NCBI GenBank assembly: GCA_049647585.1
Contig: JBARXY010000028.1
Coordinates: 1-64,000 of the forward strand
Reading direction: 5' to 3'
From: JAGQSZ01 sp049647585
GTDB lineage: Bacteria; Actinomycetota; Acidimicrobiia; Acidimicrobiales; Microtrichaceae
Length of the DNA stretch: 64,000 nt
The notes beneath the pieces are model-generated. The model was not told the DNA's origin, made no database searches, and worked only from the letters and a program-made list of their open reading frames with translations. The translations under genes were made by a program, and so were the position numbers. Each line of letters opens with the position of its first letter. The first letter of the stretch is position 1. Below are positions 49,999-59,152 of the stretch, in pieces.

Positions 49999-50691
49999 GT
50001 GCCTGTAGAACCGGAACCGAGCGCGTGGGTCTTTCCGCCGGTGCACGACGCCGATCCGGAAGGCCCCGTCGCCATCGGCGGTGACCTGAATCCCGGCACC
50101 CTGCTCGCGGCCTACCGCCATGGCCTATTTCCGATGCCGATCGGTCGGCGTCGACTCGGCTGGTGGTCACCAGATCCGCGGGGTGTGCTCGTCCCGAATG
50201 ACGCCCATCAGAGCCGCTCGCTGGAGCGCTCCATGCGCCAGTTCGAGTTCCGCGTCGATACTTCCTTCGCGCAGGTGGTCGACGGGTGCGCCGACCCCTC
50301 TCGTCCCCATGGCTGGATCACCGGTGACATCAAGGCGGCGTACACGCTGCTTCACCGACTGGGCTGGGCGCACAGCGTCGAAACCTTTTTCGACGGCGAG
50401 CTGGTCGGCGGGCTCTATGGGATCTGCATCGGTGGACTGTTCGCCGCCGAGTCGAAGTTCCACTCCCGAACCGACGCATCCAAGGCCGCGGTGATCACCC
50501 TGGCGCGGATCATGTCGCCGACGCCCGGCTCATTGATCGACGTCCAGTGGGCAACCCCACACCTTGAGACCCTCGGGGTTCGTGAGATCGACCGCGATAG
50601 CTACATCGAACTTTCGGCCGTGGCCAGGGACCTTCCGAGCCCGATCGAGTTCCGCGACGACGTGTCGAACTCCGTCGATTCCTGGACGTGA
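49999..50691 (+). CDS. aat: Leucyl/phenylalanyl-tRNA-protein transferase
   Basis: A 230-aa aminoacyl transferase that adds Leu or Phe to N-terminal Lys/Arg of proteins, marking them for ClpS/ClpAP-type degradation (N-end rule). Family blocks are GPVAIGGDLNPGTLLAAYRHGLFPM, WWSPDPRGVL, AHSVETFFDGELVGGLYGICIGGLFAAESKFH, and TPHLETLGVREIDRDSY. GTG 49999 lies seven bases after TACGCT (49986-49991), a leaderless type. It does not overlap the dehydrogenase gene upstream. Confidence 0.93.
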   Translation: MPVEPEPSAWVFPPVHDADPEGPVAIGGDLNPGTLLAAYRHGLFPMPIGRRRLGWWSPDPRGVLVPNDAHQSRSLERSMRQFEFRVDTSFAQVVDGCADPSRPHGWITGDIKAAYTLLHRLGWAHSVETFFDGELVGGLYGICIGGLFAAESKFHSRTDASKAAVITLARIMSPTPGSLIDVQWATPHLETLGVREIDRDSYIELSAVARDLPSPIEFRDDVSNSVDSWT

Positions 50692-51033
50692 GGTGCGCTG
50701 TGCACCCGCGCCGACGCCACCGCCGCTGGGTCAATCCACCCAATACCGCAGGAATTCGTTGCCTTCTCCTCAGCTGATCTGTACCAAGAGGGATGAGGAA
50801 CACGAAAAGCAGCAAGCCGGGGATGCTTTGATCCATCGTCACTGTCTGGTCGCTCAGACGATGGGGAGCTAGTAGCGAACCCTCCCCCACTTCATCTGGT
50901 CAACCGAGTCATCTCGGTGCCGATGGATTTCTGGGAAGCACTAGATCGGGGAGGAGCCACCGGCTCCTCCCCGATCCGCGTCAGCACGGCTATGCCCTTG
51001 GCCGTCGCGCTCCGGCGGCAGTTCGGGCTGGAG
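50692..51033. other. 342-bp convergent intergenic region
   Basis: It separates the ends of aat and the ABC permease gene. It contains the strong hairpin at 50944-50976 and a small ACCGAG/CTCGGT stem at 50903-50918. I see no coding sequence with a ribosome-binding site and no other repeat. Confidence 0.75.
50944..50976 (-). terminator. Strong terminator of the ABC/two-component operon
   Basis: A perfect 15-bp inverted repeat (50944-50958 with 50962-50976) and 3-base loop lie 58 bases past the permease stop on its strand. It may also block readthrough from aat on the other strand. Confidence 0.85.
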
Positions 51034-53568
51034 TTACTCGCTGGCGATCGCCTCGAGCACGTCGAGTTTGGCGGCCCGCCTTGCCGGTCGGATCGCGGCG
51101 AGCACTCCTGCGATTCCCCCGATCAGGGTGATCACGACGAGCTGTCCGATCGGCGCACTGAACCCGGAAAGGCCTTCCGATGCAAGCGACCTGACCATCC
51201 CCCAAGCCAGGAACAGCCCGAGTCCCACGCCTCCCACCGTGCCGAACACGGCGATGATCACTGATTCCCACCGGACCATCGAGCGCATCTGCGCCCTGGT
51301 CTGGCCGATCGCCCGAAGCAGGCCGAGTTCACGGGTCCGCTCATGGATCGACAGGGCCAGAGTGTTGGTGATGCCCATCAGGGCAATGATGATCGAGAGC
51401 GCCAGCAGGACATAGACGATGCCCAGTAGCTGCGTGATCTGGCCGGCGGCTTCGTCCGCGTACTCGTTCCGTGTTTGCGCCTCTGGTGCGCCGAACTTCT
51501 GACCGACCTTGTCGATGGCCTTTCGTACCTGGCCGATATCGGCTCCGTCGTCCAGAGCCACCATGTTGACCAGATCAACGTCGAAGGTCGAGTGTGCCCG
51601 CCACGTCTCGCGGGGCAACACGATCGAGCCGGTCAGCTCAGCTCGTTTATAGATGGCACCGACCTCCATCGGCATGGTCGTCCCGTCGATGAAGCCGACG
51701 TCGATGGATGTCCCCATCGACCAGCCGTGCTTTTCGGCCTCACTGTCGGACACCGCGACATGGTCGTCGCCCAGTGAGTTGAAGCTTCCCTTCAGTACCT
51801 CGTTGTCGAGCACCAGCTCAATCTGAGACGGATCGGCGACCGTGACGTTCGTTTCCTTGCTCCCGATCAGGACCGTGCCAAAGCCCAGCCCAACCGACTT
51901 CGACACTCCGGGGATCTGCGACAACTCGTCCGCGAGTTTCGGGCTCATCCCGTTGCCGCTGAAGCCGGTCTCGACCAGCAGGAGTTCTGCTCGCACCGAG
52001 CCGGTCAGTACATCGCGGACCATCGAGGTCAGTGACGAGCCAACGACGGTGAACAGAACAACGACGGCCACGCCGATCATCAGCGCCGATGCTGTACCTG
52101 CGGTTCGCGTCGGGTTTCGCATTGCGTTCCCCACAGCGAGTTCACCTGGTGCTCCCCTGAAAGTCGCGATCGGCGAACCGAGAATTCTGGAAGCTGGTCT
52201 TGCCACGACCGGACCGAGCACCACCACGGCGATGACCGACAAAACCGCTCCGATACCGACTACGGAGCTTGCAGATTTGAGGCTTCCCAGCGCCCCGGCG
52301 AGCACCAGCGCGACGCCGACGGCGGCCAGAGAACTGCCGACGATCGCCCGAGACCGCGACGTGTCGCTCCGGTCGATTGCTGCGTCGCGTAGTGCTGCCA
52401 TCGGAAGCACGCGTGATGCCCGGATCGCAGGTACCAGGCTGGCGAGCAGGGTCACGAGAAGACCCACGACGACTGAGACGATGATGCTGGTGGGCTGGAG
52501 TTCCAGGCTTCCCGGTAGATCGACTCCGAAGTTGCGCATGAGTGCCGTGAGTCCCACAGCAAGGAGCAGTCCAACCAGGAAGCCACCGATTGATGCGACC
52601 AGGCCCACGGCTGCGGCTTCGACGCCAATGGACCCCAGCACCTGGGATCTGGTCGCCCCAATCGCCCTGAACAGAGCCGATTCCCGCGAGCGCTGTGCGA
52701 GGATCACCGAGAAGGTGTTGTAGATGCTGAATGTTGCAACGAGTAGGGCGACTCCGGTGAAGACGAGGAGGAAGATCTCGAACGCATTCAGGAAGTCCTT
52801 GCCGATGGATTCCTCGGCTCGCGCCTGCATCTGCGCTGCAGTCCGAGCGCTGAATCCGTCCGGCAGCAGCGGCTGGATCGAGTCGGCGAGTGCCTCGTCC
52901 GACACGCCGTTCGCGGCCTTGACCGAGATGCCCGAGTATCCAGAGGCGCCTCCCAGCAGATACTCGCGGGCATCGTCGGGGGTGAAGCCGGTGAAACCGG
53001 ACCCTCCAATGGAGTCCTGACTCCCGAAGGCCACGATTCCGACGATCTTCGCCTGCACCGGAGTCGGCGTTCTGATGCTGGTGGTGTCACCGACACCCAG
53101 ATCACCCGCTGTAGCGGTGCCGCGATCGATCACCACCTCGTCGTGGGCATCCGGAGCCCTGCCATCGACTATTTGGTAGGGATTCGTAGGGTCGTCAACG
53201 ACCCACGCTCCCCCCAGCGTCGGTGGTCCATCTCCGCCGATGGGCTCGCCATCCTTGCCGACGACCTGTGCGGTCCCGTCGATGGAGGGTATGGCGGCCT
53301 CGACCTTGTCGAGATCCTGGATGGGACCCAGGACAGATTCGGGGATCAGACGCTTCTGCTGCTGGTCGGTGCCAATGGACTTACTTGCCTCAACAACTAC
53401 ATTGGTTTTGGAATAGGCGTCCGCGAAGACCTGAGAGAACCCGGCCCGCATCGTGTCGCCTAGGACCAGGGTCCCAGCGAGAAACGCGACCCCCAGCAGG
53501 ACCGCCGAGCAGGTTCGGAGCAACCGGCGCTTGTGCGCCCACATTCCTTTCAGTGCGATGCTCAACAT
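51034..53568 (-). CDS. ABC transporter permease (FtsX/MacB-like, duplicated)
   Basis: An 844-aa permease with two FtsX units, each a helix bundle following a large extracytoplasmic domain. The N-terminal helix (about 14-34) is followed by a MacB-type periplasmic-core-like domain, then LLVFTGVALLVATFSIYNTFSVILAQRSRESALFRAIGATRSQV. The second unit ends with GIVYVLLALSIIIALMGITNTLALSIHERTRELGLLRAIGQTRAQM. Such pumps act in lipoprotein or peptide export and antibiotic sensing. ATG 53568 follows the ATPase stop by one base (TGACATG), so the two are coupled. It is the last gene of the kinase-led operon. Confidence 0.93.
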   Translation of the reverse strand: MLSIALKGMWAHKRRLLRTCSAVLLGVAFLAGTLVLGDTMRAGFSQVFADAYSKTNVVVEASKSIGTDQQQKRLIPESVLGPIQDLDKVEAAIPSIDGTAQVVGKDGEPIGGDGPPTLGGAWVVDDPTNPYQIVDGRAPDAHDEVVIDRGTATAGDLGVGDTTSIRTPTPVQAKIVGIVAFGSQDSIGGSGFTGFTPDDAREYLLGGASGYSGISVKAANGVSDEALADSIQPLLPDGFSARTAAQMQARAEESIGKDFLNAFEIFLLVFTGVALLVATFSIYNTFSVILAQRSRESALFRAIGATRSQVLGSIGVEAAAVGLVASIGGFLVGLLLAVGLTALMRNFGVDLPGSLELQPTSIIVSVVVGLLVTLLASLVPAIRASRVLPMAALRDAAIDRSDTSRSRAIVGSSLAAVGVALVLAGALGSLKSASSVVGIGAVLSVIAVVVLGPVVARPASRILGSPIATFRGAPGELAVGNAMRNPTRTAGTASALMIGVAVVVLFTVVGSSLTSMVRDVLTGSVRAELLLVETGFSGNGMSPKLADELSQIPGVSKSVGLGFGTVLIGSKETNVTVADPSQIELVLDNEVLKGSFNSLGDDHVAVSDSEAEKHGWSMGTSIDVGFIDGTTMPMEVGAIYKRAELTGSIVLPRETWRAHSTFDVDLVNMVALDDGADIGQVRKAIDKVGQKFGAPEAQTRNEYADEAAGQITQLLGIVYVLLALSIIIALMGITNTLALSIHERTRELGLLRAIGQTRAQMRSMVRWESVIIAVFGTVGGVGLGLFLAWGMVRSLASEGLSGFSAPIGQLVVITLIGGIAGVLAAIRPARRAAKLDVLEAIASE

Positions 53569-53569
53569 G

Positions 53570-54307
53570 TCAGCTCCTGAACGACTTGATGTGGTCGAGA
53601 ACTCGTTGGGCAGTGGGGTCCTCCATACGATCGACGATGTTCCCGTCGGCGAGGAACAGGACCGCGTCGGCGTGTGACGCTGCGACGGGATCGTGAGTCA
53701 CCATGACGATTGTCTGGTGGTGGATGCTCACTGCCTCCCGAAGGAACTTCAGCACCTCGGCTCCGGACTGCGAGTCGAGATTGCCGGTTGGCTCGTCGGC
53801 AAAGATGACCGCCGGTCGACTCGCCAGGGCTCGCGCCACCGCCACCCTCTGCTGTTGGCCACCGGACAGTTCCGACGGTCGGTGCGACAGCCTCGGGCCC
53901 AGACCGACGGTCTCTATGACTAGATCCAGCCACTCCTCGTCGGGGGTCTTCCCGCCCAGAGTCATAGGTAGGCGGATGTTCTCTTTGGCCGTGAGCGTCG
54001 GGATGAGATTGAACGCCTGGAATATGAAGCCGACCTGCTCCCGGCGAAGGATGGTCAGCTCCTTGTCGGAGAGCGAGCCGAGCTCGGTTTCGCCGATGAA
54101 GACCTGACCCGAACTCAGGTGGTCCAGTCCGGCGACGCAGTGCATCAAGGTCGACTTGCCCGAGCCCGAGGGGCCCATGATCGCGGTGAACTGTGCTCGG
54201 GGGAAGTCGACGGTCACGTCGTCCAGAGCGTGCACGGCAGTGTCACCACTTCCGTAGGTCTTTGACGCTGCTACGGCACACGCCGCGTTCGTCGATGTCG
54301 TGGTCAT
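53570..54307 (-). CDS. ABC transporter ATP-binding protein (LolD/MacB-like)
   Basis: A 245-aa ATPase: Walker A GPSGSGKSTLMHC, Q-loop GFIFQAFNLIPTLTAKEN, signature LSGGQQQRVAVARALA, Walker B VIFADEPTGNLDS and the H-loop MVTHD. It belongs to the MacB/LolD/FtsE class that energises FtsX-like permeases. GAGG six bases ahead of ATG 54307 supports the start. Positioned between the DUF4097 gene and the permease gene. Confidence 0.95.
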   Translation of the reverse strand: MTTTSTNAACAVAASKTYGSGDTAVHALDDVTVDFPRAQFTAIMGPSGSGKSTLMHCVAGLDHLSSGQVFIGETELGSLSDKELTILRREQVGFIFQAFNLIPTLTAKENIRLPMTLGGKTPDEEWLDLVIETVGLGPRLSHRPSELSGGQQQRVAVARALASRPAVIFADEPTGNLDSQSGAEVLKFLREAVSIHHQTIVMVTHDPVAASHADAVLFLADGNIVDRMEDPTAQRVLDHIKSFRS

Positions 54308-54328
54308 TTCTTACCTCTTAGCTTTGGG

Positions 54329-55144
54329 TCAGTCGGTCGAGTAGGTGATCGAAACGTCATCATTGGAGGTCCGCACCCGGATCCGTCTCGGGCTGTCCGG
54401 ATCGGTGCGGATCTTTGTCTTCGTATCGCCGTTGGAGGTCGACACGTCGGTTGCGAACGCGGCCGGAGTGTCAGGCAGCATCAGCGATACCGAGCCGTTG
54501 GAGGTCCGAACATCGACCTGATCGGGTGAGTCCGAAAACTGGGCGGTGACCCTGTCGTTGGACGTTCGCATCCACACAGGTCCCGAGCCCAGACGGTACG
54601 CCTCGATCTCATCGTTAGACGTCTCCAACCGGACCGCTCCGGCCAGATCCTCGGCGCTGATCCGGTTGTTCGAGGTCCGTACATCGACCTTGCCCGCAAG
54701 TCCTCTCAGCGACACGGCGGTGTCCGTCGCGACAACGCGAACGTCCAGCGAACTGGGTACCTCGATCCGGTAGTCGGCCGCGCATCCGTTGGGACCTCCA
54801 GCAAGCGGTCCCCGACTGAACGCGCACTCTGAAGTGACGACAAAGGTGTTTCCATCGAACGTTTCGGTGTGGTCACTGTCGAACAGGCCGTCGGTGAAAG
54901 TAGCGCGAACCGAGATCATCGAAGTGTCATTTCCAACAATCTCCAAGGTTCCGGCGCCAATCTCGACCCGCAACGAGGTCGCCTCGGCGGCAGGCACCGA
55001 CTTGTCGAACTCCTCGGTGTGCCGGGCGACCATCGTGACGACCCAGAGCAGTGACCACCCCAGCATTGCGACCGCCGCCAAACTTCCAAGCACTCGCCAC
55101 CACTTGGTCGACCTGGTGATGATTTGTCTGGTGGAGCGCGTCAT
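54329..55144 (-). CDS. DUF4097-type beta-helix adhesin-like membrane protein
   Basis: A 271-aa protein with an N-terminal helix (VLGSLAAVAMLGWSLLWVVTMVA) and an extracytoplasmic DUF4097-like beta-structure. The second half is six repeats of about 20 residues built on x-x-R/E-TSN-(D/N/G): VDVRTSNN, VRLETSND, VWMRTSND, VDVRTSNG, TDVSTSNG, IRVRTSND. DNA for these shows the same TTGGAGGTC-like unit. Such proteins often accompany two-component/ABC envelope-stress operons. ATG 55144 overlaps the response-regulator stop (ATGA). Confidence 0.82.
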   Translation of the reverse strand: MTRSTRQIITRSTKWWRVLGSLAAVAMLGWSLLWVVTMVARHTEEFDKSVPAAEATSLRVEIGAGTLEIVGNDTSMISVRATFTDGLFDSDHTETFDGNTFVVTSECAFSRGPLAGGPNGCAADYRIEVPSSLDVRVVATDTAVSLRGLAGKVDVRTSNNRISAEDLAGAVRLETSNDEIEAYRLGSGPVWMRTSNDRVTAQFSDSPDQVDVRTSNGSVSLMLPDTPAAFATDVSTSNGDTKTKIRTDPDSPRRIRVRTSNDDVSITYSTD

Positions 55145-55785
55145 GATTCGAGCCACCTCAGAACGGCGAGCACTCGCCGATGGTCATTGGCCGCGATCGG
55201 CAGGTCGAGCTTGGTGAAGATGTTGCTGACGTGCTTCTCGACGCCACCCTCACTGATCACTAGTTCCTGAGCGATAGCCGAGTTGCTCCGACCCTCGGCC
55301 ATCAACCCAAGCACCTCGCTCTCACGGGCGGTCAGGTTGGCCAAGGGGTCTTGGCGACGTGACCGCGCGACGATCTGGGCGACGACTTCGGGGTCCAGGA
55401 CGGTTCCACCGCCACCCACCCGAGCGACAGCGTCCTGGAAGTCGGAGACTTCGGCGATCCTGTCCTTGAGCAGATATCCGATCGCTCCGGTTCCCCCCGC
55501 GATCAACTCGCTCGCGTACTGCTCCTCCACATATTGGGACAGGACCAGGATCGCGACGCCAGGCCAGCGGGTGCGAATCTCGAGCGCCGCTCGCAGACCG
55601 TCATCGGTGAGGGTTGGCGGCATGCGCACATCGACGATCGCGAGTTCGGGTTGGTGGCGCTCGATCGAGTCAACCAGGGCAACCGCGTCTCCGACGGCGT
55701 CGACGATCTCGTGGCCGCTTTCGGTCAGGAAACGTACAAGTCCTTCCTGGAGCAGGACGCTGTCCTCGGCAATCACGATCCGCAT
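55141..55785 (-). CDS. NarL/LuxR-type response regulator
   Basis: A 214-aa regulator: receiver domain with Asp7-Asp8 pair equivalents (IAEDS) and phosphoacceptor Asp52 in AIVDVRMP, SQY and YLLKDR blocks, then a LuxR helix-turn-helix (LTARESEVLGLMAEGRSNSAIAQELVISEGGVEKHVSNIFTKL, broken by short turns). It probably activates its own operon, including the ABC pump, on signal from the kinase encoded upstream, whose gene it overlaps by 13 bases. Confidence 0.93.
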   Translation of the reverse strand: MRIVIAEDSVLLQEGLVRFLTESGHEIVDAVGDAVALVDSIERHQPELAIVDVRMPPTLTDDGLRAALEIRTRWPGVAILVLSQYVEEQYASELIAGGTGAIGYLLKDRIAEVSDFQDAVARVGGGGTVLDPEVVAQIVARSRRQDPLANLTARESEVLGLMAEGRSNSAIAQELVISEGGVEKHVSNIFTKLDLPIAANDHRRVLAVLRWLES

Positions 55786-57074
55786 GGAATCTCCACCTCG
55801 ATGGTTGTAGGCCCCAGTCGGGGACTGTCGATCTTGAAGCTTCCGCCTAGCGAGGCGACACGTTCTGCCAGACCGTGCAGGCCTGTGCCCCGCGTGGGAT
55901 CCGCTCCGCCGACACCGTCATCACGAATCGTCAGAAACAGGCTGTCGCTCCTGCGTTCGATGTCGACCGCTGCCCGCGTCGCCCGGGAATGTCTGGTGAT
56001 GTTCGTCAACGCTTCGCAGACGATGAAGTAGGCCGCGCTTTCAACCGCTGGTCCGGGCCTTGCGTCGACCACGACGTTCAATTCGACCGGAACGTTCACT
56101 CTTGCAACTACTGCCGAAAGGGCTGCGTCGAGTCCGCGGTCCTCGAGGATGACCGGATGGATGCCCCTTACCAAATCACGGAGTTCCCGCATCGCAGCCT
56201 TCACCTCGACGTGGGCTCGATCGACCAGGTCCCGGCCTGCGGGCGGGTCGGCAATCAGTCGGTCCTTGGCGACTCCTAGGTCCATGGCCGCTGCGATCAG
56301 GCGCTGCTGGGCACCGTCGTGCAGGTCGCGTTCGATGCGACGTCGCTCAGCCTCGGCGCCCTCGATGGCGGCGGCTCGGCTTGTCTCGAGCCGGTCGACG
56401 GCCTGTTCGATCTCGGTCCTCGATCCGTAGGCCAGCAGCGACCGTCCGAAGGCGATGTCCACTTGGGCTAGTACGACGGTCCCCCACGGGGCCAGATAGA
56501 GGAGGACTGCGACGCCGATTAGTGCCCCGAGCCATACGCCCGGGCCGGAACCTATGGCGAACAAACCGAAGTCCGCTGAGTCGTTCGGGAGGCGACCTGC
56601 CCAGAACGGCAATGTCGCAAGCACCAGGGAACCGGGCCACAGGATCACCAGCAATCCCGCTTCTATGGCCGATACCGGCAGACGAAGCAACAGATAGAGC
56701 AGCTCACGCCAGCGTCCGCCCGATGACAGCCTCGCCTTGTAGTTGGACCAGAGCGTCGAAAGCCACTTGGCCTTCCGGGGTTGCTCATCAGGGGGTTCAA
56801 ATGAGAGCTGGATGGCCATCGGATCGGCCAGGTCCACTTCTAGGAAGGCCATGTATCTGGACCGCTCCACGCGGGCCATGCCGTGGGTGATCATGAATCC
56901 CAACCACGACAGGATTATCGCCACCGGCAGGACTATCAGCATCGAAACTGACAGGACGAGGCCGACGAACACGAAGACGGTGACCAGATAGCCGATGAGG
57001 AGCCCACAGAGCAGGTGGACGAGGCTCCACCAGGTGGACTCCTGTGTCCACGGACGAAAGAAAGATCGGCTCAC
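55773..57074 (-). CDS. Sensor histidine kinase (HisKA_3, NarL type)
   Basis: A 433-aa membrane kinase. The N-terminal half has about five helices and short loops; the catalytic part has IERDLHDGAQQRLIAAAMDLG with the phospho-His, and ATPase motifs NITRHSRAT and IRDDGVGGADPTRGTGLHGLAERV. The frame is open from 57113, but GTG 57074 lies six bases after TACGCT (complement of 57081-57086), suggesting a leaderless start at MSRSFFRPW. With the response regulator it forms a LiaSR/DesKR-like system placed before an ABC pump, so envelope or antibiotic stress is a likely input. Confidence 0.9.
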   Translation of the reverse strand: MSRSFFRPWTQESTWWSLVHLLCGLLIGYLVTVFVFVGLVLSVSMLIVLPVAIILSWLGFMITHGMARVERSRYMAFLEVDLADPMAIQLSFEPPDEQPRKAKWLSTLWSNYKARLSSGGRWRELLYLLLRLPVSAIEAGLLVILWPGSLVLATLPFWAGRLPNDSADFGLFAIGSGPGVWLGALIGVAVLLYLAPWGTVVLAQVDIAFGRSLLAYGSRTEIEQAVDRLETSRAAAIEGAEAERRRIERDLHDGAQQRLIAAAMDLGVAKDRLIADPPAGRDLVDRAHVEVKAAMRELRDLVRGIHPVILEDRGLDAALSAVVARVNVPVELNVVVDARPGPAVESAAYFIVCEALTNITRHSRATRAAVDIERRSDSLFLTIRDDGVGGADPTRGTGLHGLAERVASLGGSFKIDSPRLGPTTIEVEIPCGS

Positions 57075-57128
57075 TCCGACAGCGTACGTTTTGCCTTCGA
57101 TGGCGCCCATCATGGAGGCCGGTCAATT

Positions 57129-58214
57129 TCAGGTGGGGTTAACCCCACCTTCGGCAACGCCTCCTTTGCCGCGTCGGCCCAATCGCCATAGGACCAGAGT
57201 TATCAGCCCGATCACCACCTGGGGAACCCAGCTGGCCGCCCGCCAGAGCAGGGTCGCGGCGAGGGCATCACCTCTGGGGCTACCCAGGGTGACGAGAACG
57301 CTGACGAGTCCGGCGTCCACTGTGCCGAGCCCTCCCGGGGTGACCGGTACGAAGCCCACAAGCCGAGCCAAGCTGAATGCCGCGAACGCGCTGAGCACCG
57401 AGATCCCGTCCGTCTGTCCCGATGCGGTCGCCCTGAGGGCCACCAACAGCACGGCGAACTGTGCGAGCTGCTGGACGAACGAGCTGATCGTGATGGACAG
57501 CCAGCGTTCACGGACCACCTCGACGGTTGAGTCCCGGAACGCAACGAGTTGTCTTGCACCCGACGATGATCCGGGCCGTCCCAGCCGACCTGGCAGCCTC
57601 GCCGCGCCCTGATCCAATGCCTCACCGACCCTGCGTGCACCCTTCTCGCTGCGCAACACGACGGCGAACAGGGCAACGAGGATGATGACCAGCGCCAGGC
57701 CGGCGACGGCCCCGGCGATCTGGGCCGTGCTCGGAGCGCCTGACTGGAACATTGCCGCCACTCCGAGGACCGGCAGCGCCAGGGTCATGAACAGGTTGAA
57801 CACGGCGACGATCGCGATAGCAGCGGTGACGGCTGACCCGGACGCTCCACTGCCCGAGAGCATCGAGTACTGGACCCCGAGCCCGACTGCCCCACCTGCA
57901 GGCACGGCGTTGCTGATGGTGAAGGAGGTCTGTCTTGTCATGAACGCTGGCCAGTACCTGAGGCCGGGCAGCGCTGCCTGAAGCGGGAAGACGTAGACGA
58001 CGATGCTGATCGCCACCACCACCGCCAGCACCACCAACTGCATCGCAGTCATGCTGGTCACCGACTTCCAGGCGTCTCCGTAGTCGCCGAACTTCGTCAG
58101 GATCCCAGCGAACACGATCGCCAGGACGACAACGGTGACGCCTACCGCGAGTGCCGCACGCCGCGTGCTCCCCACCGGTTGCTGATCAGCTTCGGGTTGC
58201 CGCCTTGAGGGCAT
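57129..58214 (-). CDS. UPF0104/AglD2-like membrane protein (LPG-synthase transmembrane-type)
   Basis: A 361-aa protein with about eight helices and the UPF0104 pattern: FTISNAVPAGGAVGLGVQYSML, ARLVGFVPVTPGGLGTVDAGL and LLWRAASWVPQVVIGLITLVLWRLG. The family includes the flippase domain of MprF; there is no synthase domain here, so a lipid-flippase-like role is only possible. GGAG eight bases before ATG 58214 fixes the start. It overlaps the oxidoreductase gene end by 29 bases. It is cotranscribed with neighbours, judging by spacing. Confidence 0.82.
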   Translation of the reverse strand: MPSRRQPEADQQPVGSTRRAALAVGVTVVVLAIVFAGILTKFGDYGDAWKSVTSMTAMQLVVLAVVVAISIVVYVFPLQAALPGLRYWPAFMTRQTSFTISNAVPAGGAVGLGVQYSMLSGSGASGSAVTAAIAIVAVFNLFMTLALPVLGVAAMFQSGAPSTAQIAGAVAGLALVIILVALFAVVLRSEKGARRVGEALDQGAARLPGRLGRPGSSSGARQLVAFRDSTVEVVRERWLSITISSFVQQLAQFAVLLVALRATASGQTDGISVLSAFAAFSLARLVGFVPVTPGGLGTVDAGLVSVLVTLGSPRGDALAATLLWRAASWVPQVVIGLITLVLWRLGRRGKGGVAEGGVNPT

Positions 58215-59085
58215 CGAGGTTCTCCGCTCGTTGTGAACCACGGCCCAAGAGCATGTCAGGCACGATCACCTCGTCGACTCCTACCCCACGCCACGCCTCG
58301 ACCATTTCGGCGAAGCGCTCAGGTGGACCGGCAACCGCAGCACGGGGTTGCGCTCGCTGCTCGAGCTCCCTTGCCTGGGTCGGGTCGTCGGTTATGAATA
58401 CGAGAGCCTGCGTGGAGCGGTGAATATCGGCTGGGTTCCGGTCGACCTCGCCACAGGCCCGTTCCAGTTCGCCAGATCGTTCCCGCATCAGGTCGGGCAG
58501 GCTCCACATGTTCCATTGGTCCGCGTTGCGTGCGATCAATCGCAGCATCCGGTTGCCCTTGCCGCCGATCAGCAGCGGAACGTGGGGCTGGACCGGTTTG
58601 GGCTCACACAGTGCGGACTTCAGCGTGTAGTAGCGGCCGTCGAAGGTTGAGTTCTCGTTGTCCAGAAGCGTTCGGATGACCTGACAGGCCTCTTCGAGCA
58701 TGGCTATCCGAACGCCGGGCTGGGGCAGTTCAATTCCGTACTGTTCGTGTTCGTTCTGTTGCCATCCGGCGCCGATGCCCAAAGTGAGTCGACCCGAACT
58801 GATCTGGTCGACCGTCGCAGCCCAGTTGGCGACGACTGCCGGGTGACGGTAGGTGTTGCCGAATACGAGCGGGCCAAGTCTGATCGTCGAAGTCGCGGCT
58901 GCGAGTGCGGCGAGCACAGCCGACGACTCGAGCGTCGGCACCGGAGCTTCTCCAAAGTCGCCGGCGTCTCCCATGAAGTGGTCCCACACGTATGCGGCAT
59001 GCCAACCGCCTTGGTCGGCGTGCTGGACGACATCCAACAGATCAGACCATGGCTGTTGTGGGTTGGGCCAGATCGACAGCAGCAT
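58186..59085 (-). CDS. LLM-class, probably F420-dependent oxidoreductase
   Basis: A 299-aa TIM-barrel flavin/F420 oxidoreductase of the luciferase-like group. It has WHAAYVWDHFMGD, TSTIRLGPLVFGNTYRHPAVVANWAATVDQISSGRLTLGIGAGW with the beta4-beta5 cofactor loop, and PLLIGGKGNRMLRLIARNADQWN. F420 use is typical for actinobacterial members but cannot be proven here. The frame is open to 59229, overlapping the CopA gene end; the core begins at Met 59085 (MLLSIWPNPQQPW), with Met 59133 as an alternative. The substrate is unknown. Confidence 0.85.
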   Translation of the reverse strand: MLLSIWPNPQQPWSDLLDVVQHADQGGWHAAYVWDHFMGDAGDFGEAPVPTLESSAVLAALAAATSTIRLGPLVFGNTYRHPAVVANWAATVDQISSGRLTLGIGAGWQQNEHEQYGIELPQPGVRIAMLEEACQVIRTLLDNENSTFDGRYYTLKSALCEPKPVQPHVPLLIGGKGNRMLRLIARNADQWNMWSLPDLMRERSGELERACGEVDRNPADIHRSTQALVFITDDPTQARELEQRAQPRAAVAGPPERFAEMVEAWRGVGVDEVIVPDMLLGRGSQRAENLDALKAATRS

Positions 59086-59152
59086 GCAATCGAGTCTTGC
59101 ACCACGGCGGATCGGTTTCGGAGCGGCGCCCATCCGCCGCTGAACGGGTCGA

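Noticed and set aside
50903..50918. Small ACCGAG/CTCGGT hairpin as a terminator for aat
   Set aside because: Only six base pairs and more than 200 bases from the stop; the 15-bp hairpin 26 bases further on is a better candidate.
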